NCBI GenBank assembly: GCA_963701015.1
Contig: OY969556.1
Coordinates: 620,001 to 684,000, forward strand
DNA: 64,000 nucleotides
Origin: MFD09286-c1 sp963701015
GTDB taxonomy: Bacteria > Bacteroidota > Bacteroidia > Bacteroidales > DTGW01
Reading direction: 5' to 3'
Under the pieces are notes generated by a model. The model saw only the letters and a list, made by a program, of their open reading frames with translations, searched no databases and was not told the origin of the DNA. The first letter of the stretch is position 1, and each line of letters starts with the position of its first letter. Made by a program: the position numbers and the translations under genes. Positions 15,988 through 24,841 of the stretch are shown here, one piece after another.

Positions 15988-17523
15988 TTAATTACCAAAT
16001 GATGTACGCCAACCTCCATTGGACGTATTCAATCCATCAGCATCAGCGGTACCACCAAAAGTGTAATAAGGCATATTTAAAGTTGTAAGTTCTTTACCGG
16101 GAATAGGGAAGTGGAGAGGAGTTCCATATTGCAACATATCGCGCCGGCGCATATCGCAAAATGAAACCATAAAACCCTGGCCCATCAATTCAATATCACG
16201 TTCATAAAATATTGCATTTAAAACAGTTTGTTTTGAAGCATCAGCAGGTAAATTGGCTAATTTTCCACGAGTTGTACGTGGATTATTCGAAGCATTTAAA
16301 TCTTTAATTGCATCGGACAAAAAAAGCTTTATATTTAACATAGTATAAGCTTCGTCAATATATAAATCACTTTCATAGGCCCTGTACTCATATATAAATC
16401 CACCTCCGTTATTAAATAACATATTATCGAAACGTTTAAACCGGTAATTTGAATAGTGGTATAGTCCACGTTCAGGGAGGAAGTTTACAGATGACAAATA
16501 TTCAAAATCGCTCAATAAACGTGCATCTTGCGATTGTGCCATTCCCGGGCTTAATGCAGCATGTACTTGTGGTGCCTGACCAGATGCAGGATAAATTTTC
16601 GGATAAGCAGGATCCATTAAATTAAGAATTCTATCATTAACCCTTGCCCAACTCAACAAGGTTAAATAATAAAGGTTAAAATCGAGCCAAGTATTTTGGT
16701 AATCGTAATTAGCTCCAAAATCATATGGCCAGGTTGCCAGTGAATAATTTAAAACAGTTAACCAATTTACCCTGTTATTTTCACTGGCATTACGCGAAGT
16801 TAATACCATATAACGTACTATAAATGAATAAGCCAAAGCTTTCATATCAGCATTACTCATGCTACGGCTGTTGAAAATATTACCCGGCAAAGTGAATTTC
16901 TTAGCTGTGTCACATATATTAATTACTTTTTTCAGGTACCAAATTGCGGTATCTCTTATTTCATCATAAGTATTAGGCTTTAAACCATTAATATCAACTG
17001 TACTATCAGTAACAACAAAAGCTTTATCGAATACAAGCCCTAAATTTCCGTACGACATCCCTTGTATTAAATAACTTAATGAAAGGTAAGCGGCGTTATC
17101 TTTCCCTCCATTCAAAAGTGTTTTATTTTCCTTAATTTTATTTACAGCTAAATTAACAGTACTTATAATTCCATAACTTCCATAATAATAATTTACCAAA
17201 ACTTCATCGTCATTGGCATCACCATTTACAGTATTATCCCATGCCTGACGCGGCTCCATGGAAGCGGCCTGCCATCCAAAATTTGCCCAACTGGCAGTGA
17301 ATTGGTCAGCCATAACACTAGCGGTAATGTTTATATTAGGATTATATTGTGTATTTAGCCAAAAGTTTTTATATGCACTTACAATCAGGTTTTCAACTCC
17401 GGCAGCCGATGTATTAATTTCACTCTGGCTTGGGGCATTGTAGTTAGGGACATCTAATTTTTCACAACTTCCCAATACAATTGTGCCTACGATAAATAAT
17501 ATTATTTTAATTTTTCTTTTCAT
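15988..17523 (-). CDS. SusD/RagB family nutrient-binding lipoprotein
   Basis: 511 residues with a lipoprotein signal (IVLGSC, lipid on about C20). It has the alpha-helical TPR-like layout of SusD proteins: SEINTSAAGVENLIVSAYKNFW near the start, helices pairing through the middle, and a C-terminal region with FYERDIELMGQGFMVSFCDMRRRDML, the conserved block that precedes the family end. It caps the SusC barrel and delivers substrate to it. It follows susC after 12 bp. Substrate is unknown; there is no neighbouring glycoside hydrolase or peptidase, so a RagB-like peptide role is as likely as a glycan one. Confidence 0.93.
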   Translation of the reverse strand: MKRKIKIILFIVGTIVLGSCEKLDVPNYNAPSQSEINTSAAGVENLIVSAYKNFWLNTQYNPNINITASVMADQFTASWANFGWQAASMEPRQAWDNTVNGDANDDEVLVNYYYGSYGIISTVNLAVNKIKENKTLLNGGKDNAAYLSLSYLIQGMSYGNLGLVFDKAFVVTDSTVDINGLKPNTYDEIRDTAIWYLKKVINICDTAKKFTLPGNIFNSRSMSNADMKALAYSFIVRYMVLTSRNASENNRVNWLTVLNYSLATWPYDFGANYDYQNTWLDFNLYYLTLLSWARVNDRILNLMDPAYPKIYPASGQAPQVHAALSPGMAQSQDARLLSDFEYLSSVNFLPERGLYHYSNYRFKRFDNMLFNNGGGFIYEYRAYESDLYIDEAYTMLNIKLFLSDAIKDLNASNNPRTTRGKLANLPADASKQTVLNAIFYERDIELMGQGFMVSFCDMRRRDMLQYGTPLHFPIPGKELTTLNMPYYTFGGTADADGLNTSNGGWRTSFGN

Positions 17524-17535
17524 TTTAAAATTGGG

Positions 17536-20500
17536 TTAAAATGTAAATTCTAATGATGCTGAATAGGTGCGATAATTTGGATAATTAAATAAATCGAAAG
17601 CATAGAATGAACCTCCACTTCCATTAGGGTCAGGCGAAGCAACTTCAGGGTCCCATCCACTATATTTGGTGAATGTTAACAAGTTTCTACCCAATAAACT
17701 AATCTTCATATTCTTAATAAAAGGAATTCCAATTTTTTTAAACATCTGTTGGTTCATAGTATAATATATCGAAAGTTCCCTAAGTTTCAAATATGTTCCA
17801 TCTTCAACGAAATGACTATTTAGATTTTCTCCCTGATAAAAGTTAGTATAATAATCATAGGCTTTTCTTTGATAGGCAGGTTTCGAAGCCTGGTCAACAT
17901 CGGAGCTAGTTAAACTATTATACATAACCTGTTTTGTTAAATTATAAATATTTCCTCCTTGTTTCCATGCCCAAAGCATCGTTAAACCTAATCCTTTATA
18001 GGACAATTTCGAAAAGATTGACATGTTAAAATTTGGGTTGAAATCAGCAATCTTCACTGATGTAGGATTCCCATTCTGATCTTGCAATAATATTGCCTTT
18101 TCAGTGGTTCTGCCTTCTGTACCTTTTTCAATAACATAACCGTCGCTATTAACAGTGTAGTCGGATATTGATTTTCCTGTAGGTAATTGATTTTTCATTT
18201 GGTCGAGCGAGTGAACCCAATCGTAACCATATACCGAGCCTAACACTGTGTTAGGTTTAATAAGCATTATTTGAGTTCCATTTATTGCCGGTCCAACCAA
18301 CATTTGACCTTCAAAATTAGTAAGTTCCTGACGAATTCTGTCATACGAAAGATTGACGCTCCAATCAAAACCGTCTTGCTTCACCAATTGTGCTCCTAAT
18401 GTAGCTTCCCAAGTATTTGAACTTGTGTTGGCAGCGTTAGCCCAATAACTACTGGCGCCTGATGCAGCCGGTAATGCTTTCGGGAAAAACACCCCAACAG
18501 TATTTGCCCAGGATCGAATAAGTTCGAATTCGAACTTTTCTAAAAATTCCGCATCTAATGCAACTTCATATTCTGTAGTATTTGCAGGTTTTAAATTTGG
18601 GTTGCCACTTATAGTACCTATAAAATCTAATCCTTGATTAGGAATTACCGGATATTGGGAATATTGATAAGTATAATTCGGCCTTTGGCCTGATGTGCCA
18701 GTTGCAGCTCTTATTTTAAGTTCCTGAAAACCTGGGATATGAAAATCTTCATTTAAACGATAGGCTGCTGAAACCCTGTAATAATTTGCCCATCGGTTCT
18801 CAACCCCAAATAATGAAGAACCGTCTCTCCGTAACAACATGGAAACAATGTATTTCCCTTTATAATCAGCATCCAGAATGCCAAAATAATTGTATCCTAT
18901 AATTTTAGCTTCCTGTGTATTTATAACTTCACGGTTATAATATGCTCCGGCACTTTGTATATTAGCCATTTGACTATCAACTGATGCATAAAATAATTGA
19001 TAATCTTCATATTCATACAAAAAACTCAATTTGCCTTTGGTTGTAAAATCACCAAATTTACCTTGCAGGTTAGCCGTGTATTGTGCTGTTTGTGAATTAT
19101 CTTTGGAAGAAGAATTATATAAATATCCATATCCCAACTTACCATTCGACATATATCCATTTGAATCATTTTTTACAAAATCTGAACTTTGTCTTTCAAA
19201 ACTGTAATCAAAGTTGAAATTTATCCAACTTGCAGGATTGTAAGTTGATGAAAAATTTTGCATTAAATCTTTTCGTGTTTCTTTTCTATGCTCATAATAT
19301 AAGGAATATTTTGGGTTTTCAGTATTCGACCATTGGTCGGGCATATAATAATACTTTTGAAGTGTGAGGTTGTTAGGACCATTTACATTTAAGTTAACAT
19401 CAGGAGACATTATTAGCAAATTATAAAAAGGACTGCCAACACCTCCTGAAATATGCGTAACTGTTTCATCATTTGATGAACTTGGCATATCTATTACATT
19501 CTGCGAAATAAATGTACTTGAAGAAATTTTAAGATTATCGGATATTTTGTGGTCAACATTTATTTTATAGTTTTGCCTGCTTGAACCGGTTGTATTAAAT
19601 ATAATTCCCGAATTATTATTATTTTCAAACGAAGTAAAAAATGTTGTCTTTTTCCCGTTACTACTGATAGATGCGTAATTTGTGTAATATAATCCGGGTT
19701 TAAATACCTGTTTCTGAAGATCATAAATTTTAGAATATGGATTATCAATATAATGGTCGAAATCTAATGTACGTGTTCCCTGTATATTTGAATTAAAGCC
19801 ACCTTGATAGTTTGCAGGATAATTGACACCAAGATATTTTGTAAATCCGGACTGATTATAATCACTTGCAACTATATAGGAATTATGTGATGAGGTACTA
19901 ATTTCTTTAAGTAAGCCTGATTGCCCTATTTCATTTCGTATTTTAACTTCAGTAGTTTCATTGTCAAAATTTCCGCGTTTTGTATGAATAACAATAACAC
20001 CGGCAGCAGCTTTCGAACCATACAAAGCCGATGCCGATGCTCCTTTTACTACTTCCATTGAAGCTATGTCGTCAGCGTTTACATCGGCCATTTCTCCATC
20101 AAATGTTACACCATCAATAATTATTAACGGCGACTGACCTTCAAATAATGAATTTGAACCTCTAAGCCTTATATCAGCTGATTGACCGGGATTCCCATTT
20201 CCACTTACAATTTCAACTCCGGCAACTTTGCCTTGTAATGCAGTGGCTGCTGATGATGCCGGAACATCTTCCAATTCTTTTGAATCGATTTTAGATACTG
20301 AAACACTTAATTTATTTTTCGGAGTAGCACTGGCTACACCGGCAACTACAACCTCCTGCATTTTAAATACATCCGATTTCAAAACTACATCAATTGTATT
20401 TTGTGAGGCTACCTGTATTTCTTGAGGTTGTAAACCTACGAAGCTGTAAACAAGTGTAACTCCCTGACTGGGAACTGTTATTTTATATTTACCATCAACA

Positions 20501-20661
20501 TCGGCAGTAGTTCCGTTAGTTGTACCTTTAACATAAACTGCAGCACCCGGTAATCCCATTCCATCATCGGCACTTGTAATTGTTCCGGTAATAGTAATTT
20601 GCGAAAAGGTGAATTGTTGAAATATGAATATCAGTATAACAAGTAATTGCGTTTTTCTCAT
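17536..20661 (-). CDS. SusC/RagA family TonB-linked outer-membrane transporter
   Basis: 1041 residues. A cleavable signal ends at FTFSQ (about 21). A CarboxypepD_reg-like beta-sandwich follows (ITITGTITSADDGMGLPGAAVYVKG, to about 95). The plug domain contains SADIRLRGSNSLFEGQSPLIIIDGV and MEVVKGASASALYGSKAAAGVI, and a 22-stranded barrel ends in YSASLEFTF with a terminal Phe, typical for BAM recognition. It imports a substrate using TonB energy. It is the first gene of the susC-susD-lipoprotein operon. The tonB gene at 23316 is close but on its own transcript. Confidence 0.95.
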   Translation of the reverse strand: MRKTQLLVILIFIFQQFTFSQITITGTITSADDGMGLPGAAVYVKGTTNGTTADVDGKYKITVPSQGVTLVYSFVGLQPQEIQVASQNTIDVVLKSDVFKMQEVVVAGVASATPKNKLSVSVSKIDSKELEDVPASSAATALQGKVAGVEIVSGNGNPGQSADIRLRGSNSLFEGQSPLIIIDGVTFDGEMADVNADDIASMEVVKGASASALYGSKAAAGVIVIHTKRGNFDNETTEVKIRNEIGQSGLLKEISTSSHNSYIVASDYNQSGFTKYLGVNYPANYQGGFNSNIQGTRTLDFDHYIDNPYSKIYDLQKQVFKPGLYYTNYASISSNGKKTTFFTSFENNNNSGIIFNTTGSSRQNYKINVDHKISDNLKISSSTFISQNVIDMPSSSNDETVTHISGGVGSPFYNLLIMSPDVNLNVNGPNNLTLQKYYYMPDQWSNTENPKYSLYYEHRKETRKDLMQNFSSTYNPASWINFNFDYSFERQSSDFVKNDSNGYMSNGKLGYGYLYNSSSKDNSQTAQYTANLQGKFGDFTTKGKLSFLYEYEDYQLFYASVDSQMANIQSAGAYYNREVINTQEAKIIGYNYFGILDADYKGKYIVSMLLRRDGSSLFGVENRWANYYRVSAAYRLNEDFHIPGFQELKIRAATGTSGQRPNYTYQYSQYPVIPNQGLDFIGTISGNPNLKPANTTEYEVALDAEFLEKFEFELIRSWANTVGVFFPKALPAASGASSYWANAANTSSNTWEATLGAQLVKQDGFDWSVNLSYDRIRQELTNFEGQMLVGPAINGTQIMLIKPNTVLGSVYGYDWVHSLDQMKNQLPTGKSISDYTVNSDGYVIEKGTEGRTTEKAILLQDQNGNPTSVKIADFNPNFNMSIFSKLSYKGLGLTMLWAWKQGGNIYNLTKQVMYNSLTSSDVDQASKPAYQRKAYDYYTNFYQGENLNSHFVEDGTYLKLRELSIYYTMNQQMFKKIGIPFIKNMKISLLGRNLLTFTKYSGWDPEVASPDPNGSGGSFYAFDLFNYPNYRTYSASLEFTF

Positions 20662-20730
20662 ATTCTAGGTTAGGTTAAATTTACTTTAGGTTTTGCAACT
20701 TACAATATTAGCGATTATTTAATATTTTGT

Positions 20731-20758
20731 CAAAAGTAAAATGATCAAATAATAACAA
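20731..20758 (-). promoter_or_regulatory. susC operon promoter
   Basis: On the minus strand, TTG (20758-20756) and TACTTTTG (20738-20731), 17 bp apart, match the Bacteroidota promoter form about 70 bp before the susC ATG. No ECF-sigma or hybrid regulator gene is adjacent. Confidence 0.55.
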
Positions 20759-20801
20759 TTTATTTGTGAAATGGAATTTTTAATTTAGCATCGCAAATTT
20801 T

Positions 20802-22937
20802 ATGATTATGACTGACAAACAAATTGAAATTATTTCGAAACAACTTAGTCTGAAAGAGGAACATGTAATCAATACTATTGAATTAATTGAAAATGGGGCC
20901 ACTATTCCATTCATAAGCCGTTACCGGAAGGAATTAACCGGTAGCATGGATGAAGTAAATGTTGCTGCTGTTAAAAATATGTTTGAAAAGTTGGTTGAAA
21001 TTGATAAACGCCGTGAAACAATAATTAATTCAATTGAAGAACAGGGTAAAATGACCGATGAGCTTAAACATAAAATTCTAAGTACTTATGTTTTGTCTGA
21101 ATTGGAAGATATTTATCTACCCTATAAACCTAAACGCAAGACCCGTGCCAGCATTGCCAGGGAAAACGGGCTTGAACCTCTGGCAGCAATTATAATGAAA
21201 CAGACTGAAAAGGATATTGAATCGATTGCACAAGAATTTTTAAATGATAAAATTGAAAATACAAATGATGCTTTGCAAGGTGCCCGCGATATTATTGCCG
21301 AATGGATAAATGAAAATCAAAGGGCCAGGAATTCAATCCGGCGATTATTTAATTCTGAAGCTATTATTTATTCTAAAGTGGTTAAAGGCAAAGAGCCGGA
21401 TGCAATTAAGTTTGGCGATTATTTTGAATTCAACGAACCATTAAAGCGCTGTCCTTCTCATCGTTATTTGGCCATGAAACGTGGTGAAGATGAAGGTTTG
21501 CTTAAAATAACTATTGAACCTGATGAAGATAAGGCTTTGAAAATACTTGACGAAATTTTTATAAAATCTGATAATGATTGTGGCAAGCAGGTTTCGAAAG
21601 CAATTTCCGATTCATACAAACGTTTGCTATGTCCTTCAATTGAAACTGAAATAAATGCAAATACAAAGGAAAAAGCTGATGAAGAGGCAATTAAAGTATT
21701 TGCCGAAAACTTGAGGCAACTTTTATTGGCTCCTCCATTAGGTCAAACCACAGTCCTGGGAATTGATCCCGGTTTCAGAACAGGATGTAAGGTTGTTTGT
21801 CTTGATGCACAGGGAAAACTATTGCATAATGAAACAATTTATCCGCATCCTCCGCAAAACGAACGCGGACAATCAGCTGCTAAAATTAACCAATTGGTAA
21901 AGACGTATAGAATTAATGCAATAGCAATTGGTAATGGCACAGCAGGCCGTGAAACAGAAAGTTTTATTAAAACTGTAAGGTTCGAAAATGATGTAAGAGT
22001 TTTTATTGTGAATGAGAGTGGTGCATCAGTATATTCGGCATCGCAGGTTGCTCGCGACGAATTCCCGGAATATGATGTAACTGTGCGTGGAGCAGTATCT
22101 ATAGGCAGAAGGCTAATGGACCCGTTGGCTGAGTTGGTTAAAATTGATCCAAAATCAATCGGTGTCGGTCAGTATCAGCATGATGTTGATCAAAACAGGC
22201 TTAAATCAAGTCTCGATCAGGTAGTTGAACTTTGTGTCAACAAGGTTGGTGTGAATGTGAATACTGCCAGTAAAGAATTATTGACCTATGTTTCAGGGCT
22301 TGGTCCGACTTTGGCTAAAAATATTGTAGAATTTCGCTCGGAAAACGGCGCTTTTAAATCAAGGCAACAACTTGCCAAAGTACCTCGGATGGGAGAAAAG
22401 GCATTTGAACAAAGTGCTGGTTTTTTGCGTATTCCAGGGGCAAAATTGCCTTTAGACAATAGTGCCGTTCATCCTGAAAGTTATCCAATTGTGGAAAAAA
22501 TGGCATCAGACCTAAATGTATCTTTAGATGTATTAATAAAAGAACAGTCGATAAGGGAAAAAATTAATATAAGTAAATACGTAACTCCAAAAACGGGAAT
22601 TCCTACTTTAACCGATATTTTAAACGAATTGTCAAAACCAGGCCGCGATCCACGTGAAGCTATTAAAATATTTGAATTCGACCCTAATGTTCATTCCATA
22701 AACGACCTTAGAACCGATATGATATTACCCGGAATAGTTACAAATATAACACGTTTTGGTTGCTTTGTTGATGTTGGTGTGCATCAGGATGGCCTGGTGC
22801 ACATTTCGCAATTGGCCAATAAATTTATTTCCGACCCCAATGAAGTTGTTAAACTAAATCAGCATGTTAAGGTTAAAGTTATTGAAATTGATGCGGTCCG
22901 AAAAAGAATTCAGTTATCCATGAAAGATTTAGAATAA
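20802..22937 (+). CDS. tex: RNA-binding transcription accessory protein Tex
   Basis: 711 residues, the normal length. Order of domains: Tex N-terminal helical domain with ATIPFISRYRKELTGSMDE (about 30-50), the YqgF-like RNase H fold with GIDPGFRTGCKVV (about 322-334), helix-hairpin-helix region with VNTASKELLTYVSGLGPTLAKNIV, and a C-terminal S1 RNA-binding domain (GIVTNITRFGCFVDVGVHQDGLVHIS, about 643-710). Tex acts in transcription and RNA metabolism; its exact target is still debated in the family. A second ATG six bases downstream (20808) is an equally possible start. It is transcribed divergently from susC. Confidence 0.96.
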   Translation: MIMTDKQIEIISKQLSLKEEHVINTIELIENGATIPFISRYRKELTGSMDEVNVAAVKNMFEKLVEIDKRRETIINSIEEQGKMTDELKHKILSTYVLSELEDIYLPYKPKRKTRASIARENGLEPLAAIIMKQTEKDIESIAQEFLNDKIENTNDALQGARDIIAEWINENQRARNSIRRLFNSEAIIYSKVVKGKEPDAIKFGDYFEFNEPLKRCPSHRYLAMKRGEDEGLLKITIEPDEDKALKILDEIFIKSDNDCGKQVSKAISDSYKRLLCPSIETEINANTKEKADEEAIKVFAENLRQLLLAPPLGQTTVLGIDPGFRTGCKVVCLDAQGKLLHNETIYPHPPQNERGQSAAKINQLVKTYRINAIAIGNGTAGRETESFIKTVRFENDVRVFIVNESGASVYSASQVARDEFPEYDVTVRGAVSIGRRLMDPLAELVKIDPKSIGVGQYQHDVDQNRLKSSLDQVVELCVNKVGVNVNTASKELLTYVSGLGPTLAKNIVEFRSENGAFKSRQQLAKVPRMGEKAFEQSAGFLRIPGAKLPLDNSAVHPESYPIVEKMASDLNVSLDVLIKEQSIREKINISKYVTPKTGIPTLTDILNELSKPGRDPREAIKIFEFDPNVHSINDLRTDMILPGIVTNITRFGCFVDVGVHQDGLVHISQLANKFISDPNEVVKLNQHVKVKVIEIDAVRKRIQLSMKDLE

Positions 22938-23072
22938 AAATTGGCTATAAATAGAATATTTCAAATATTATATAAAACAATGATTAATAATACTATACTT
23001 AAATTTACCAATTTTAGTTAGCATTTATATATTTTTCATTATGAACATTTTAAATTATATTATACGTATTTA

Positions 23073-23115
23073 TACCCATAAACTAATGGGTAATTTAACC
23101 CATAACAAATTGGGT
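23073..23115. promoter_or_regulatory. Two adjacent short palindromes, possible operators
   Basis: TACCCAT (23073-23079) pairs with ATGGGTA (23086-23092), and AACCCA (23097-23102) pairs with TGGGT (23111-23115). The ACCCA/TGGGT half-site thus occurs four times in 43 bp, about 50 bp upstream of the candidate small-RNA promoter. It could be an operator or a foldable leader. Confidence 0.35.
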
Positions 23116-23146
23116 GTTATTAAAACAATTATAAGGGTTTATGCTA

Positions 23147-23178
23147 TTTGTACTTAAACGTTCAAGATGTTATCTTTG
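23147..23178 (+). promoter_or_regulatory. Promoter of a candidate small RNA
   Basis: TTTG at 23147-23150 and TATCTTTG at 23171-23178, exactly 20 bp apart, are a very good Bacteroidota promoter in a stretch with no gene on the plus strand. Start of transcription would be near 23184. Confidence 0.65.
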
Positions 23179-23183
23179 TATCA

Positions 23184-23305
23184 ACGTCCGATGAATGTAG
23201 TAATACATTCTGTTTTAAAGGTTTTAAGGGTTTTAGTTTTGGGGTTTTATTTTAGTTTCTAAATCATTCAACTGAAGTGCAGCAATCGTAAGGTTGCTGC
23301 ACTTC
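23184..23305 (+). ncRNA. Candidate small RNA of about 120 nt
   Basis: Downstream of the promoter the transcript would begin near 23184 with a perfect 7-bp hairpin closed by a GUAA (GNRA-type) tetraloop (GAATGTA 23193-23199, TACATTC 23204-23210). A long U/G-rich unpaired middle follows, with repeated GGGTTTTA-like runs (about 23220-23255). It ends in a perfect 12-bp hairpin, GAAGTGCAGCAA (23274-23285) with TTGCTGCACTTC (23294-23305). There is no start codon with a reasonable frame. The layout (promoter, 5' hairpin, single-stranded middle, terminator-like hairpin) is that of a trans-acting or housekeeping small RNA. The U-tract after the last stem is weak (TCATTTT). I do not recognise the family with certainty. 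Confidence 0.55.
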
Positions 23306-23315
23306 TCATTTTAGG

Positions 23316-24038
23316 CTACCTTCTTACCAGAATATAAATTGGGAAAATATAAAGTTGTTTCACTTTTCTGCCATTAACAATACATGGCATCCATCGGGGG
23401 GCATTCAATATTGTTTGTTTCGCCAGATTATCAATTGAAGGATAAACACCGTTAACTATATTTACACTATCAACTAATCCTCTGGTATCAATTGTAAACT
23501 GTATAAGCAATTTGCCTTGAATGTTTTTATTTTTCAATGAATCAGGATATCTGAAATTTTGATAAAACCAATTTCTAAATTTCAACATATCACCTCCACA
23601 TGAAAATTGTGCTTCTTCTTTTAACCTTTGGTCTTCGAATTTCTTTTTATGCACCAATGATTTTTTAATACTATCATCCGATGAAGCATTTGATAATAAC
23701 TTATTTTTTGCAGTATCAGTTTTAATACTTTCATCAATGTTTGATTTGATGGGGATAATTTCAGGAGTTTTGCTTTTTATTGGCTTTAATTCTTGAGGTT
23801 TGGGTTGTTCAATATTTTCGAATTGATTCAATTCCGCAGGGATTATTGTTCTTTTAAAAACCAAATCATCTTTCATTTGATTTTTGAAACTAAGAAACAA
23901 TGGTATCACAAATATTGTAATAATTATAAATGCGCTTATAAATAATGAAAACAGAATTGTTTTTTTATATAGTTTTCTAATTTTATAAGCGCCATATTCT
24001 TTGTTTCGGTATTTAAACAGATATTCATCATTGATCAT
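23316..24038 (-). CDS. tonB: TonB energy-transducer protein
   Basis: About 240 residues. The N-terminus NDEYLFKYRNKEYGAYKIRKLY is the usual Bacteroidota TonB start, followed by one membrane helix (about 28-50) and a periplasmic linker rich in Pro, Lys and Glu. The C-terminal TonB domain (about 148-240) contains FRNWFYQNFRYPDSLKNKNIQGKLLIQF, DTRGLVDSV and a closing PIYILVRR. It couples the proton motive force to outer-membrane receptors such as the SusC protein nearby. The ATG at 24038 is preferred to a TTG at 24044. ExbB/ExbD genes are not in the window. Its 3' end faces the candidate small RNA, whose last hairpin (23274-23305) may also end this transcript. Confidence 0.92.
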   Translation of the reverse strand: MINDEYLFKYRNKEYGAYKIRKLYKKTILFSLFISAFIIITIFVIPLFLSFKNQMKDDLVFKRTIIPAELNQFENIEQPKPQELKPIKSKTPEIIPIKSNIDESIKTDTAKNKLLSNASSDDSIKKSLVHKKKFEDQRLKEEAQFSCGGDMLKFRNWFYQNFRYPDSLKNKNIQGKLLIQFTIDTRGLVDSVNIVNGVYPSIDNLAKQTILNAPRWMPCIVNGRKVKQLYIFPIYILVRR

Positions 24039-24156
24039 TTTCAAATAGTTTTAATTTTTAACCAACAGAATATTCATTATTTATATTCAATTATACAATA
24101 GTTTTATCCGTCAAAATTAGTGAATTAATGCTTTTTGGCAATATCAATAATAGTTG

Positions 24157-24187
24157 TTTGCGAAAACTATTGAAATTACTAACTTTA
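24157..24187 (+). promoter_or_regulatory. Promoter of the yqeY-like gene
   Basis: TTTG (24157-24160) and TAACTTTA (24180-24187; one mismatch to TAnnTTTG), 19 bp apart, 24 bp before the ATG at 24212. Confidence 0.5.
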
Positions 24188-24211
24188 TCCCTTAAATTTA
24201 AATTAAAACTT

Positions 24212-24664
24212 ATGAGCTTGTTTGAAAAAGTTAATGAAGATATAAAAACTGCAATGTTGGCAAAAGAAAGAGAAAAATTGGAAGCATTGCGAGGTATAAA
24301 GGCTGCATTTTTAATAGCTAAAACCGAAAAAGGAGCTTCGGATGTTTTATCACCCGAAACTGAAATTAAGGTTTTGCAAAAAATTGTAAAACAGCGTAAG
24401 GAATCTGCTGAAATATATAATGCACAAAACCGAAAGGATTTAGCCGATAAAGAACTTTTTGAAGCTTCTGTAATTGAGCAATATTTGCCAAAGCAAATGG
24501 GCGCTGATGAATTAAAAGTTATTTTAAAAGGAGTAATTGAAAAAGTTGGAGCAAAAAGTCCTACTGATATGGGCAAAGTAATGGGCGTTGCTTCAAAGGA
24601 ACTTGCTGGGAAGGCAGATGGCAGAATGATTTCGGAAATAGTGAAAAATTTATTGGCAGGATAA
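24212..24664 (+). CDS. GatB/YqeY domain protein
   Basis: 150 residues from ATG 24212, the normal size of YqeY. Family features: LFEKVNEDIKTAMLAKEREKLEALRGIKAAF, then VLQKIVKQRKESAEIYN, LADKELFEASVIEQYLPKQM and TDMGKVMGVASKELAGKADG. The domain is shared with the tail of the GatB subunit of the tRNA-dependent amidotransferase and is thought to bind tRNA, but the role of the stand-alone protein is not firmly established. A longer reading from 24128 would add 28 residues that do not belong to the family and would overlap the promoter. Confidence 0.92.
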   Translation: MSLFEKVNEDIKTAMLAKEREKLEALRGIKAAFLIAKTEKGASDVLSPETEIKVLQKIVKQRKESAEIYNAQNRKDLADKELFEASVIEQYLPKQMGADELKVILKGVIEKVGAKSPTDMGKVMGVASKELAGKADGRMISEIVKNLLAG

Positions 24665-24841
24665 TTAACAAGAAAGTGAATAAATTAAGCCGTATTAATA
24701 TGTATTAATTTTCGCCATTTAATTATATAATCGGAAATCCGTTCTTATTTACCCAGTTTCCATTTTCTGATTTTTGATGAGTTTATTTTGTTTTGAAATT
24801 GCTTAATTTTGTTTTACCATAAATGACCTAATAAATTTTAT

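Noticed and set aside
23220..23260. G/T-rich runs as a CRISPR-like or G-quadruplex array
   Set aside because: The units are irregular, with no spacers; G runs are too few and uneven for a convincing quadruplex.
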